Origin: Diploscapter coronatus
Taxonomy: Eukaryota > Nematoda > Chromadorea > Rhabditida > Rhabditidae
Assembly: GCA_964036155.1 (NCBI GenBank)
Contig: OZ038422.1
Span: 33,255,201 to 33,319,200 of the forward strand
Direction of reading: 5' to 3'
Length of the DNA: 64,000 nucleotides
The notes beneath the pieces are model-generated. The model searched no databases, was not told where the DNA came from, and saw only the letters and a list, made by a program, of their open reading frames with translations. Of the stretch, positions 1 to 13,279 are shown piece by piece (within the stretch, counting starts at the first letter, position 1; each line of letters opens with the position of its first letter). Both the position numbers and the translations under genes were made by a program.

Positions 1-94
1 CCATGATGATCAGCGTGAAAAACTGAACAATATATGTGAAAATCAGCCAAATCGACGGACCCCTGGAAACACCGACTTTGATCCTTATTGACAT
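1..94 (-). CDS. N-terminus of an unidentified membrane protein (partial)
   Basis: An open frame on the minus strand starts with ATG at 94-92 and runs off the left edge, giving 31 residues that begin MSIRIKVGVSRG. From about residue 15 they become strongly hydrophobic (IWLIFTYIVQFFTLIIM), so a membrane segment or signal anchor is likely. About 15 bases upstream of the ATG is a clean 3' splice acceptor (TTTTATTTTCAG, near 110-120). It could be a trans-splice site or the end of a 5' UTR intron. No family can be assigned from 31 residues. The start is about 1.7 kb downstream of the end of COX5A on the same strand, too far for a typical nematode operon. The frame and acceptor are seen directly; that it is a real gene is inference. 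Confidence 0.45.
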   Translation of the reverse strand, partial: MSIRIKVGVSRGPSIWLIFTYIVQFFTLIIM

Positions 95-1770
95 TTACTC
101 TTGTTTAATCTGAAAATAAAAATGCCGTAAATCCTCTAATAGAATCTTTTTTTTTTATTTTTAAGAGGTTGAAAACTAAAAACAAGGCATCTATTACGGG
201 TTTTACGGTATGAAATATTTTAGTTAAAAATAACTAGAAAAATGAAAGGCAAGAGAAAATATGTATGATCAGATTTGGGAGATTTGACCCGATATTAGAT
301 TCGTTTAAATTTTTAAAGAAATATCATTTTTGATTATTAAAGGCACATTAAAATAATTCAGAAACTTTCACGCACCCTATAAAAATTTCCTAAAATCATA
401 TTCAATATTTAGTGCGGCGAGGGTTATCTAAATTCCTATGCCTGCGAAACAGACGAACGGCTTCCCGTGTCATGCCCTTGATTATTCTTCTTATCTGATA
501 TTTCTTTTCAAATGAGTACTGTGAATAAAAAATTTCATTGTTATCAAAAAGTATGAAATGAAAATAGATCGAAATCTATGGCTCACTAATTAAAGTTGCT
601 TAACATTCTTCAGAGAAGTCAGATCAATTTGATTTTTATTTTCGGGACGAGTATCGATAGGTGAAGCTGGGCGTGCATGCTTTGCTTTCTTGAAATTCAA
701 ACTGCGAATGAATGACGAAACGGGAATCATAGTATTTCGCAAAGAGAACTAACCTGAAATGCCTTATTCACGCATGTGTAAACATTCCTATCATCACTTA
801 AATTTGGCTCAAATATTTCATTGAATTGCTTTGATGAAATGCAATTTTATTCATAGAAGCTACGTAGATTTGAACTTAATGCTCAGGACGAATGTCTCCA
901 ATTTAAATTGATTTTCTCCATAATGATGACTTTATATTCTTCCAAGGCATTAGATAAATTCTATCTCTGAGTTCAGAGCGTATTTCGATAGACGAAACTG
1001 GTAACGAATTAGTGCTCAGTTTCATTGATCTCGAACAGCAGAGATAATGAAGCTAAAATTAAAGATAAGCAAAAAACGTTTTCTTTGTACCTTCTGACGG
1101 GTGTCATTTTCAACTTCTAAATTAGCATAGCTCTGCCCACTTCTGAGGGCGGGACCTGACCTTCCCATTTTTGTGATTAGGGTTCATGGGTGTATCCACC
1201 CATATGGGTCTGGTTCGGATCCGGGACATTTTTTTTTGCAATTGTCCGGACCCTTGTTAGTTATTCGTGGAATGGCTCTTAAATAAACGCACTTCACATT
1301 TGAACAATATTCGAAGGCCTTGACAAAAGAAAATTTCAAAGATTTAAAAAAGCCAACTTTCGCGAAGCATATTTTATTAAAAAAATAATTATTTTTATAG
1401 CTAGTATATCTTAAAGATTCATTTAAAGTTTAAAAAATTCGAAACTCTACGATTAGATTTTCAAAAGAAAAAATAATGTGAGGTGCATAGAACATGTGAA
1501 ATATTAGTAATTCCAATGTAAAAAATCACGAATTTTCAAACCATCTTTATTCGTTCTGAACTTAGAAAAGATCATAAAATCTACAGTAGCTGACTGGGGG
1601 AAGTCAGTAAAATATCATTTTGTTTATAGAAGAAACAACTTGATATCAATGTTACAAAAGAGAAAAATAAACCATTTATGAGCCAAAATGGCAGATTTTA
1701 GTCGGATCGGTGTGGAATCCTAACCGTCTACGTTTTCGCAGCTATAAAAGTGGAACAGAGAGCGAACAAC
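95..1770. other. Intergenic region left of COX5A
   Basis: AT-rich DNA with no exon pattern that I recognise on either strand. A small imperfect hairpin at about 1215-1252 pairs TCCGGGACA with TGTCCGGA across a run of T. Otherwise I see nothing in it. Confidence 0.5.
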
Positions 1771-3273
1771 TCAAATCTGGAAGTTAGGCAGCTTGTCCAT
1801 GCCGTACGTCTTGTACCTGAAATTTAATATTATTTATAAAGTTTTAATTTTAAGACTATCTTTCAGAGGTTCACCCTCTCTATAGAGTTAATTTTCTCAT
1901 AGACATTGCCTTAAATCGAAAAATATAATCTACAATCAGAGATATGATTCAAAACTAAAAAAATGCTCAAAAATCACTATACTTGGGCGTGTTACTTTTC
2001 TGAAATTTTGCACTTAGATCGCACCCTCAAAAACGACACTCGACCCGCGTGTACGAGTTTTTATTCACAAGTCTGATTATATACCTTCATTTTCTAGGCT
2101 TTTATGGAAAATGTGGCATTTCGAAAATTCTCAAGTATCGAGAAATTAGCGTACCACTTGTGCTCCCAGTACCACTCGGGATTTGGAATGTAGAGCTCTG
2201 GTTTGTCGTAGCCGAGCTCCTCGGGCGTCGAAATGCCCAACTCATCGAGCAGCGGTCGGACCTAAATTGGAGAAGGATCAATTTTAAGCCTAATTCCAAG
2301 ACTCATACTAAACCCCTAACTTGACCTCAAGTTAACTAGTCTAATTAACTTGATCTTCTCGACATTTTAGAAGAGAGCCCGAGTTAACCTGGTCTGAGGC
2401 TAACTTGATCTGAGGGAAGTTTAGTACGGGCCCAGAAGAAACAACCAATTTCAGGTCCAACTTATCTTTGACCTTTCAACATATCAAACTCAAGTTTATA
2501 ATTTCAAACCATTTTTCTTACTTTATTTCGCTTGTTCAAATATAAAATTTTGTAGTACAAGTTCATTAAGTTAATTTTGATTTTTTCCAAGTTATGCTAA
2601 CCCCAAATTTCTAACCTCTTTGATGATCCATGGGTAGACGATTTCACGAGCCTTGGGAGGGCCGCACTTGATCTTGATCGCCTCCAGGAAACGCACCGCC
2701 AGCGAGAAGTCATTGACTCTGAAATCGGGACAATTAGGGTAATTAAGTGGAAGATAATTGCCTTCTGATCGCGCGGAGAGCCGCTTCGACGACCTTCGGG
2801 TCGGGGACGACATCGAAGTCGTGCAACTCCGTCAGAGCTGAAAATGTCATTTTATTTTTAATTTTCGAAGAATTCCTTTAAAAAGTAAACAAATCGCACC
2901 TTTTCTGACCTCCCAACCGTCGATCTCGGGGCGGTTGAAGTAGTCGATGAAGTGCTTGTCGAATTCTGAAAAACCAATTTTTAACATTTCTTTTAAATAT
3001 CATTTTTAATTTTTATTAAATATTAATAAAATTATAACAAAAAACGGACTCTCAGCAGGCCACTTCTCCATGACATCGTCGTGGCCGGCCGCGACTGGGG
3101 TGGTCGTCGAGATGGCGCGGCTCTGGAAGATTTTTAATTTTTATTTCCACAAATTAAGTTAATTTAAAAAAAAATATTTGATTTAATTTATTATTTACCT
3201 GAGCGAGAGCTGATGCGGCCGCTGGCGTCTTGGCCAGGCCACGAGCGAGCGAGCGCAGAGCAACAGATGACAT
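1771..3273 (-). CDS. COX5A: Cytochrome c oxidase subunit 5A, mitochondrial precursor
   Basis: Nuclear-encoded subunit of respiratory complex IV, bound on the matrix side. Seven exons join in frame: 3273-3199, 3122-3050, 2965-2900, 2837-2762, 2718-2616, 2261-2155 and 1816-1771, giving 181 residues. The first exon reads like a mitochondrial targeting peptide (Arg/Ala/Ser rich, no acidic residues). Family landmarks follow in order: DYFNRPEIDGWEVRK, DVVPDPKVVEAALRA, VNDFSLAVRFLEAIKIKCG, DELGISTPEELGY and PNPEWYWEHKW. The end YKTYGMDKLPNFQI lies in a small last exon; reading straight through at 2155 would give an unrelated tail and a stop at 2094. Length is slightly above the roughly 150 residues of vertebrate COX5A. 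Intron 4 (2761-2719, 43 bases) begins with GC instead of GT. The ATG sits two bases behind TTTTCTAG, a likely trans-splice acceptor. Identity is secure; the exact end of exon 2 (donor GTCCGT) is less so. Confidence 0.93.
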
Positions 3274-5916
3274 CGCTAGAAAAGTACAAATAAAATACAA
3301 CAAAAACCACGAACGATATAAAAGTGAACGAGAAATTTTACAAAATAAAAAAGAGCATTTTAGAAATGTTAATTCTATGAAATTCAGAGAGTAGCTAAGA
3401 TAAGATAAGAAATAAAATTAAAATTAAAATAGAAAAAATCACGAACGGCATGAAATCGAACGAGGAAATTGACGATCGAGTATAGAAAATATTTGAAAAC
3501 TTAGAAATGTATTAATTCTATGAAATTCAGATGAAGCTTTGATAGTTGATAAGAAATAAATGAAAGAAATCAATTTCCAAGAGGAAAGGCTTGAAGTTCA
3601 AAAGTTCAAGAATTCGGAAGAAATTAGGCCGGTTAAAAATGAAATGAAATTTTCAAATTCAACAATGGAAATTGTGGAAATGAAATTGAGAATTCTGAAA
3701 ATATTAAAAATCGATAAATCGACTAAATTTGGGCGAAAATCGATGAAAAATCCGATCAATGCAGCGCCCATTGCGTACGTGCGAAAGAGCGAGAAAAGAG
3801 GGGAGGGGGAAAAGAGGGAAACTAACGACGGGTCACAATTTACGCATGTCGCGGGTATTTCAAAATACGCAGCGTTTTCTTTGCATTTTTCATTTTTCTA
3901 TCATTTTAGGTGGTTATCAATACAGTAATCTAAGAAGTTAGTAAATAATAGCCGAAAATAAATGATTTTTCACTTAATCCATGATGTGAAATTGAGTTTT
4001 CTATTTTCTTCTCTGAATAAAGTTGATGGTATTTTGAAATACTTGAAGTTATAGTGAAATTTCAGTTGGAGATATTCTGTTCTAAAGTAGGATAATTTCG
4101 ACATTTTTAAATGAGCCAAGTCCAGACCTAGATCTAGGATGACTCATTTTGAGATATCGTCGTTAGATTCTAAAAGTGAGAGAAAATAAACTTTAGACGA
4201 TCTACATATATCTACAAAAATATATTTTTTAAGTATCTTAATCTAAATTAGAAAATTTGATCTTTTCCTAAAGATCAAATATACTTTTCTATTGAAAATT
4301 TCAATCTCCATACACATCAATATTTCAAAAATCAGATTTGAACTTTTGGAAATGAATTTCATTCACACGCCAATTTTTCGCCTTAGCGTAATCGTAGTGA
4401 GTGGGCGTGGTCTTTATATGAGGCTCTCTATTCTCCCTTCTTCCATTCTATTCCTTGCCTTTGGGTGACGCTTTCTCTATCTCTCTGGGCTCTCTCAAAA
4501 TATCTCGATCTATCAACCCGTTCACATAGCACATTTGGGTTCTCTCTGTATCTCTAACCAGTCTTATATCCTTCTTCTTCTTCTTCTCCTTGCATTGACC
4601 TCAGTAAGGCTACTACTCTTTGGTAGAAGAGGTCCCTCCGCAACCAAATTACCCATTTCCTTTGGGCTAGTTATTTTCAGCTTTTCGTAGATATATGCAT
4701 TATTTATGCTAATTTTCAGTATATTTTATGGTATTATGCATTTTCTGTATTTTCACGCTCTAAATATTAATTTTTTTTTCAAAATGTTATCTCTAGAATT
4801 TCCAATCTCCCAGAGTTTCTTTGTGATAGCTAATCCATCAAATTCGTAGAGCCATTCATTATTGTTCAGTACATAGCGAATCAATTATTTCTGCTTCCTC
4901 TTTGAATCATATGCTATTTCTACATTCGGCACGATCAGAAGCTCTTTTGGAAATGCACATTTTATGCGTCTTTTTATTGGCGTTGCCACTAACGATCGGT
5001 CAAACAATAATCATAATTACGCTGGGCTTCTCATATTATTGCCTCCTGAAAGATATTCACCGTTTCCCGTTTTGGGAGGAGAGAGTACTCCCGAAAGATG
5101 AGAGTTCCAACATATGTATCGGAAATGAGTGAATTGTTTATCTATTCCAATTCCCTGCTCTTCTTCCAGCAAAAACTTTCGTTATTATGAATTATTAGTC
5201 CTGCGCAAAACTAAGAATTCATATACGTCTGAAGCGAGTCTTGCAGTTTCTCATTTGTGGAGAGCCTCTCATATTTTTTATCCTTGATTCGATAATCCCA
5301 TTCTCTACGTCTCTCTCCACACTTTTTGTCGGCTCAATCACGCACTTTGTGTGTCTGTGTGTCCGAGCGGATGTCCGCCTGGCCACTCTTTTCATTTGAA
5401 TACAACTATTTCACTCATTCGTTCTTTCGAATCTATGCGCTGTTTTGTCGTGAATATCGAAATATCATCATCTCTGATAGATTATTCATCATTTAGTCAT
5501 TGAGACAGATTTTCATTTAGACCCTTTACCCAGGACACAATCTCTGTCAAATTGTCAAACATATTCACTCAAATCTGCATATTTCTGACATAATTGTCAC
5601 CTTCTGAATTTGCATAGTTTCTTTCTCTCGCAATTTTGGCGTCGCTCGAATGACTAATATGCAAATTCGTTACGCTCGAGAGTTTTCGCAGTTTTCACTG
5701 CCTCTTCCCATGCTCCTCGATCTATCATCTGTCATCAATCCCTACGTCTCGTGGCATTTCCTCGATATTCATCATATATCCGAGTCGAAATCTCGCTCAT
5801 TTGTATGCATCAATTCCTTCATTGATGCTTTGTTTTGTATGTCCAATATCGCAGCGGATTTTCTGGATTTTTAAGACATTTTCAATAGGATTCATCGGTC
5901 ACTTTCTTAAAGATCC
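3274..5916. promoter_or_regulatory. Intergenic region between divergent COX5A and ADAM genes
   Basis: Upstream DNA of two divergent genes. The first part is AT-rich with no exon pattern. From about 4380 to 5400 the plus strand is pyrimidine-rich, with CTCTCT and CTTCTT runs, a (CTT)n run at 4571-4588, and GTGGGCGTGGTCTTTAT at about 4400. That style is common upstream of nematode genes. An alternative first exon for the ADAM gene may lie here: ATG at 4953, 15 hydrophobic residues, and a donor at 4999 in the matching phase. Functional promoter sites are inferred only from position. Confidence 0.35.
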
Positions 5917-8900
5917 ATGAAAATTCCACTCGAAAGTTGAGCTTTCGTACAACTCCCGCGGAGTTGGGATGATTTTCACGATTTCACGCTAACATCTGTT
6001 CCAAGGGGATGTTTGCAGCTAGCGGGGATGGACAATTTGAGTCCATTTCCCCTCTTCTCTTTGAAATCCTTCTCACATTTCTACATGTTAATCCTGTCCA
6101 TCTGTGTGTTTGCAGCAGCAGAATTGAATATGCAATAGTTTTGCGTAACATCGAAAAATCCAATTTTGCCTTTCAAAATTCCAATTCGATGATCGTTTTT
6201 CAGATGATTCTGCGGTATTCGATGGATTTCATCTAGCAAATTAATCGATATTCACAAATCTAATGTGTAGTTTCAACCCTTTATTCTTTCTAGTCCTATC
6301 GATATTCATTCATTTCGCTATCGCTAAAGGTGAGTGAGAAACTTTGCGATTTTTCACGCCGTTGTCGGCGAGATCAAAGTCGAATTTCGTCGGCAATATT
6401 TTATGCAATTTTCGGGCGGAAAAAAGAAACGCTTTGCGCATCTTTCATAATTTATTTCGCACTTTAAAAATTTCAGTAGATTTTCGCCAAACTGAGACCA
6501 ACAAGGAGTTTATTGCCAGGATTCCCGAAGGTGACTATGAAGTCGTTCACCCGTTTCAAATTCGCGATAAAAATGAGCGGATAGGCATCGGTATCTTTCA
6601 TCAAATTCGTCAACTTCTCAAGGAATTTTCGTTTTAGATACTCGAAATTATTTCCTGAAGGCCCAAGAACACTATCAACATGTGACAATCGTCATCAGAA
6701 GTAATGCGGTTGGGCGCCTGAAGCTCGTCATCGAAAGGAACAACTTCATCTTTCTGAATCAGACGAGTTTTCGAAAGGTAATTTTTCGTAGGAATAGCTT
6801 TGAAGATATTCTCTTGCAGCTGGATAGCAATGGAGAGCGTCCATTAGATAGTCGAGTTGAGAATTGCTACTATCAAGGACAGATTGCCGGACATCAGAAC
6901 AGCTTTGTGGCTCTGTCGTCTTGCAATGGCTTGCGGTAAGATTTGATCCGAGCATAAATTATCCATTTTCGATAATTTTTATAACCGGTCCCATCATTTT
7001 GTCATAAATAACATGGCGCGTTTCATATAAATCTCGCCGAAGAATCGCCATTGAAAAGGCAGACTCGTAAAAGAAAGGGAGCTACTCGGTTATATGCAAA
7101 TTAGATGGTCATAGAGAGAAGTGAAGGGGGGAAGCACAGGGACAGATGGAGGACAAATTTTATTTAGGAAGAAGGATGGGTCAAATTTCGAACGGGCAAT
7201 TTGTAAACTGAATTAACGAAAGAATTTAAGGGGAGTTCTTGCCTTCGCTAACGGATCAACATATGGAATTTGGCCCTTGGATGGTGGCGATCGTGGTCGA
7301 AGACACCCGCATTTATTTTACAAAACTCAATGGAATCAGGACGCTAGATGCGGAACGACACAATTGAGCACGGCTCAGGAACTGCGGACTAGGGTAAGTT
7401 GAAGCGTAACTAGTATCTCTAATGTTTGTAAAAAAATTGCTCATTCATATGTGATAAGTCATTAAAAATAGCTCTTTCTCACTAAGGCTATTGTGCTCAT
7501 AATTTTTTTACGAAGTGTCGCCTCAGAGAAACCATTCAATAGATTTTATACTACTCACAGGATATGTGCTTTCTATGATGCTATTACAAGATGCAAGATA
7601 ACCTATGTTTGACCCCAAGCTTATCGGCAGAGTTGCCCGTTAATTCAAGTACAATTTTGCAACATACCCAAATGCAGCCGTGACATTTAGATATGCATAC
7701 TTAAAGGGTACACAGAGTTTGCACAATTTGTGAATGAATAGAGAATAGGGGTGCATGACTAATTGTAGTTGAAAGAGTTGAGAAATCGCCGCGCTCTTTA
7801 GACAACGCAGGATGGAAGATTCCAATGCATTAGAAATTTGCGATGAGAATGGACGAGAGTCCACTATGAAGTAGCCAAAGTATTTCATTATTACGAGGGC
7901 CATTCTGAATTCAGAATAACTTCAAATTCATTGAGAATGCATTTCTGTATTCCAATTTCTTCTTGCGTTCCAAATTGTCTCATTAACGCATTGATGTTTA
8001 TATCCAGGCGCATAGCAGCGTCAATTCAGTCAAAGCGAAAAGAAAGGACACAATCATCCCAGTGCCGGTGGGAGGCAAGTTCCCCAGAGACAGGCTCATT
8101 CAAGGGGCACACTGCGCTCTCATCATGGCCTTTAACCATCTGAGGTTTAGCCATAAAGAGGAAGAGAAAGAGATAAAAGGATACGGAAAATCCCCGTCTT
8201 CCTTGAGATTTGCGCGCTGGTCACTCTTCACACACACACACACAAAGCGATGATTCAATTTAGCTCTGGCCACTCGAATTTGAAATTCACTTCTTTGCAT
8301 CACAAATTGGCATTCAAATTCAAATTTATGAAGAAAGAAAAGTTTATAAATTCTAGGTGATTCGCGAGGACTCCCCAGATCATCATCCGCAGCATCGGCA
8401 CAGGAAGCATCGAAGAGACCTCTCGAAGCAGACCAAATACATCGAAGTCGCGATTCTCGGAGACTATGAATTCGTGAGTTCCCTTGTCTTATAATTCGCT
8501 GGATTTCATGATTCAATAGCTCTGCATAATTACGAAATAAGTCAGTGAGGTTCAGTTTGGCATGTATTTCAATCCCTGTGTCGTAGAGACATCATTCATT
8601 CTCAGCGAGAGACATACAAGACAGAGAATTAATTTGAGAGGAAGAGAGAAACGCGCGTTCCTTCCGTCTCGCATTCGAGATTAAAATCTGCCCGGATTGA
8701 GATAGAGCCTTCACACAAATCGAGGGACGCGCACGCGCATGACTGCCACAATATGACAATATGTCAATCAGATTTGAGGCAAATTGACGAGAATTCATTA
8801 ATACGTATTAAATAACTGTGTAATTGAGAGATAATCGACAATTATCATCGATTTTAGATGAAGCAGCACGATGCGATCGAGGCCGAGGCCGTTTCATATA

Positions 8901-11900
8901 TGCTTGAAGCAGTCAACATTGCCGATTTGGTAAGCATTCATCTTTCGTACAATTTTCGCTTGAAACCTTGAAGTTCAGCGCAAAAATCTCTCCTTTCTTA
9001 TCCCAGAAATTCTTCTATTATTCTCAGATCCTTTATCCGTTTTCCCGCGCCTCTCTTGACAATGGCATTATATCGGCTTACGTATTGTGCAATAGTGCAT
9101 AGCCTAATTTCTCGCGCAAATCTCCAACTTCAAGGAGTAAAGTTATGAAGTTGAAAGAAATTATAGAAAATTTAGACTCTTTCTCGTGATTTGAATATCC
9201 ATCTATCGGTCGTATATTCCGAATTGTGGCTTGATGTACAGAGAATCGACTTGTATGAAGATATCGAAAGAACCTTGACAGGAGTTGTCGACTATGCGAC
9301 AGGACACATTTATCATATTCGTAAGTCACACAAAGACTTGTGAGATTTCGAATGGTAGACATTTAGAAAAGGACGCCACCATCGTCTTCACTGGCGGCTC
9401 CTTTGCCAATTCAGAAGTCGTCGATGCTGCTTTTCAGAGCATTTGTACTGCTAGATCTTCGGCAATTGTGAAGGTAAAAGCATCGAATTTCGAAAATCTA
9501 AAATTTTCAATTTAGGGGATCGACGAATTCGTTTCCCACTGGTCTGGTCAAGTTCTTTCTCAAGCGATAGGTCATCTGCTCGGCCTGGAGCACGATACAT
9601 CTTCGTGTCAGTGCGATATCGGTCAGATCTGCGCTATGGGCGCTCAACCAGGTGCAGTCGGATCGCCGTTTGTCTGGCAATTCTCCAAGTGCTCTGTTGC
9701 ACGAGTTCATGGGGTCTGGCAACAGGGACAAGTTCAGTGTTTGCTTAACAAGCCCTTCCAGGTAAGCCGAGCGCCAATTTAGACGCCACGTCGATAAATT
9801 AACTTTAGACATCGAATCTTCGTGAATGTGGCAACGGCGTGGTGGATGGATTCGAAGAGTGCGACTGTGGAAGTCGGGAGGAGTGCAACGACCCCTGCTG
9901 CGATGCCTTGACTTGTACACTCAAGCCGCACGCTCAATGTGCAGCACATCACGAGTGCTGTCATCGATGCGAGCTGAAGAAAGCGGGCGAAGTCTGTCGA
10001 GCTGCACGATCGTCTTGCGACATGACGGAGACGTGCGATGGCAAATCTGGTGACTGTCCGGCAGATGGTCATTTCATTGATGGAACTCCTTGCGGCCAAG
10101 ACGGTCAATGCTGGAGAGGAAATTGCAGCGATCCGCAGACGCAGTGCAAGAGTTTGTGGGGCAAAGGTGCGTGTTCTTTTCCTAAACATAAGACAAATGT
10201 TGTCGAAATTCTAGATGCGAACGTAGCCGAGTCGGCGTGCTTCGAAGAAAATGCCAAAGGACACGAATATGCGCATTGCGGAATGTCACCTGAAGGTCCA
10301 AGGGTCTGTCAGCTCGACGACAATCGATGTGGCACTCTGCATTGCCAAGGCGGGTCGATGAACCCGTTGAACCCATCTCTGCGTTCCTTCACTTTCCAAT
10401 TTTTGAACAACGGCCTACAGGTCCAATGCAAATCGATAGCAGACCCAGTGGTTGGACTATCGTCTGATGGAAGTTCCTGCGGGTCGGGCCGAGTTTGTGT
10501 AGCTGGCTCTTGCGTGGAGATGTCTTCGGTAATCGATTAGCATAATTGCAGTCAAATATTCTTGCTTCAGGTATCTCATCCAGTAACGTGTCCTTCGAAT
10601 AACAATGCTCTCCAATGTTCCGGCCATGGAGACTGCACGACGACTGCTGTTTGCGTGTGCTACGCGGGCTGGGCAGGACGAGCCTGCGATATTCGGACGA
10701 ACTCTACCTTGAATAAGCATCGACTGAATGACGCCAATAAGATCACATCCGTGATTCCTGCGATTGCCATGGGGAAGAGTCTTGACACGGCGACATTGCT
10801 GGGCATTCTGCTGGCCGTTGGCGTGGCGTTACTCCTGCTGCTTGTCTGCCTTCTCTTCTGCTATCGACGACGTACAACAATTGAGATTCCTACTCCCTCA
10901 GGTACAAGGGCTTGAAGGAAATCATTATTTTCAATAAGTTAAATTACAGATGAAAAACTAAACGAAAGTCTGCCAGAAGCTCAGAGATCGATAAAATTTG
11001 GAAATATGCCAAGTTATCGTGAGGAGAAGAGGAAGAAGAAGTCCAACAAACGGATTTATGGCGCATTGAATCGAATTACAGAAGCGGATGAACGAGATTC
11101 AGCTAGTTTGCGGTAATTCATTCGAAATTCCTGCTAGAGACAAAGATAAAGTTTTAGTTCACGCGAAAGTGGAAGCCAGGGCACGGTTGGAAGTCAGCAT
11201 CTGTTTGAGTCCAGACCGATTCCTTCTAGGTTTTTTTTTTTTTTGAAAAAAATGAATACAACTTAACTTGAATTTTAGCCGTTCCGACGTCGGCGTGCCT
11301 GTATGCAACCGTCCTTTGCATTCCGATCATATCTACGCTGAATCGGCTGTGGGAATTGGTTACCGGAATCACAGTCCTTTGCGGTCGCTCGATAGTATGG
11401 GATATGGCAGTGACGTCGAAACGTATGGCATGAGGTAAATCGAAGCCAGAGAAATGAGGGAAAATTGTCCTATCTTCAGGTCGTTCGGCTCATGGCGTCA
11501 TGAGTCGCCGGAGAAGATGAGTCCTTCTGGGAGTAGCAACGGGGCTCTTGCCGCGAGCCCGCTGAGGCTGAACAACATCGGGCAGATGCTTAGGAAGTTG
11601 CAGCGAGACGACACCACGCCCACGGACGAAATACACGCCAACACCAACGCGATAAATCATCAAAACTTCGAGAAGAATCACTTCAGTACGACGATAGACG
11701 AAAAGAATGAAATAACTCGAAAATTTTAGCTACCTTCTCTCCGGCTCACCGGCCGATCAGCGGCGAGGAGGAAATAATGTTGACCGCTGCGGATCAGGAG
11801 CGGTTGGATGGAGGGTCGAACACTGAGTCGTCGAGGGGCTATGAAAGTGACACCCGCATGAGACAGGGCAGCTTGACGTCGCCTGATCATAATGGTGGTG

Positions 11901-12037
11901 GTAGGGGAGTTTTCCTATAAACTGAAAGCAAACGAAAATTTACAGGGGGTGGTCCTACGAATTTCGACTTTCGACAGTCCCCGTCACTATTCAACGACTC
12001 GTTTAAATTGGAGATGTCCACGTCAATGCACACATAA
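5917..12037 (+). CDS. unc-71-like: ADAM family membrane protein with inactive metalloprotease domain (UNC-71/ADM-1-like)
   Basis: Single-pass membrane protein with the full ADAM order. Exons: 5917-5935 (tentative), 6294-6329, 6477-6590, 6638-6777, 6820-6935, 7231-7393, 8357-8473, 8858-8929, 9176-9320, 9367-9473, 9516-9761, 9809-10166, 10215-10528, 10571-10901, 10950-11112, 11158-11229, 11279-11434, 11480-11685, 11730-11900, 11946-12037; about 1045 residues. It begins with a signal peptide (exon 6294 encodes LSIFIHFAIAK), then a prodomain (EVVHPFQIRDKNERIGI) and a furin-type site HRHRKHRR near 209-216. In the metalloprotease domain the HExxHxxGxxHD site reads QAIGHLLGLEHD: first zinc His is Gln, catalytic Glu is Ala. 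Next come disintegrin (CDMTETCDG), cysteine-rich and EGF-like (CSGHGDC) parts, a membrane segment near 722-746 and a tail of about 300 residues. C. elegans UNC-71, also inactive, guides motor axons and sex myoblasts; a similar adhesive role is inference. The 48-base intron 10167-10214 has no in-frame stop. The first exon is uncertain; ATG 4953 is the alternative. Confidence 0.87.
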
Positions 12038-13279
12038 ATTAAGTTTATTTTTCTCTAGTAAATATTATATTTCATGCTTGATTTGTGATAGCTTTATGAT
12101 TCATTTTTTCTGTTTGAATTTTCACGTTTTACATCGATCTTTCAAAGAATTCTGCCTATGTAAATCCTGCCAAGTCATTTCGCTGTTTTCATTCAAACAT
12201 TCACTTACTTCTTAGAAGATATGCTAATTTTCCATTTTGAATTGAAAAGTAGCACTTTCTTTTTCTATAATTTTGCATAACCTATCATCTTTTTCAAGCT
12301 AAACTAAAAACCTCAACTCAAACTCAAGTCAGGTGCTCATGCTGGTTCTACTCTTTATATTCAATAATTTGAATAATTTAATTTTTATTCTTTAATTTCC
12401 AAATTTTAAATTTGAAATAAAATGATTATCTTATAGAGAATTTGAAAGCATGAAGTGTGGAGATACAAAGCGTGCAGTCAATCAATTTGAGCCTTGTAAA
12501 CAATTATATTTTAAAATTTGATCAAATTAAACTATGAATTGATCTTGGAATGTAAATAATAGCCAATACTAGGAATTTTTGTAATTCATTAATAGTTTCC
12601 CTAAATATTGCACTGCATATTTCTTCAGTTTAAATACATTGCAGAATTAAAAAATATATGTAACCCTAGTGATTCCATAGACTAGACTATTCTTATAGCT
12701 TATCATCAAAATGATAGTAATTCTATCATATTTAATGGTTGTAGATAAAATCTTATCCAAGATTGGTTGAAGAACAGGAGGCCGAATAATAATGGTTGAG
12801 ATATATAAAATCATCATTTTTGTGCTTACCACTCTCTCAGTGGTATTTCAGATGAAATATTCCCCCATGTTGAAAACGGCTTGGATAATATTTTTAAACA
12901 AAAAAGTCAAATGTTACTATCACTGCTTCTTGCACTGTCCATGTGTCTCAAGCCAGAAACGGAAAAGGCCTCGCGATTTTTCTGAGCGTGAGCTCCAGAA
13001 TCTGGAATTTCGAATTTTAGGTTTTAGGAAGAACAAAATTTAAAGCAATAGAAAAAAATTCAATTTATTGATTTTTATAAGAAGAACTGTTTAGATCCAG
13101 GCAGGACTTGAGCCTGATCCTTAGTGTGGAACCCCTTACGTCAAAATTTCTGCCAAAGTTCGCTGCAGATCCACACACTTTGTAACAATTTTCTTTAGAA
13201 GGAAAATGTGTGTGCGTGCAGACACCCACCTTCCTCTATAATATTTCGTTTTGGCTCAAAGTCCGCCTCCTAGATCTGA
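12038..13279. other. Intergenic region between convergent ADAM and hyccin genes
   Basis: 3' flanks of two convergent genes. AT-rich, with a possible polyadenylation signal for the ADAM gene (GAAATAAAATG near 12414). No further gene seen. Confidence 0.5.

Noticed and set aside
2094..2154. Read-through end of COX5A (continuing to a stop at 2094)
   Set aside because: A donor at AAGTG/GTACGC and an acceptor before 1816 restore the expected WYKTYGMDKLP-type ending, so the shorter exon was preferred.
4953..4998. Alternative first ADAM exon with a hydrophobic peptide
   Set aside because: Phase fits, but exon 6294-6329 already supplies the hydrophobic core and a nearer ATG at 5917 fits too; left as an alternative.
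7931..8253. Possible extra ADAM exon in the prodomain intron
   Set aside because: It is phase-compatible but low-complexity and basic; skipping it leaves the prodomain to furin-site join natural.
13080..13150. tRNA-like stretch (GATCCAGGCAGGACTTGAGC and following)
   Set aside because: No A and B boxes or cloverleaf could be assembled; no tRNA was found in the window.
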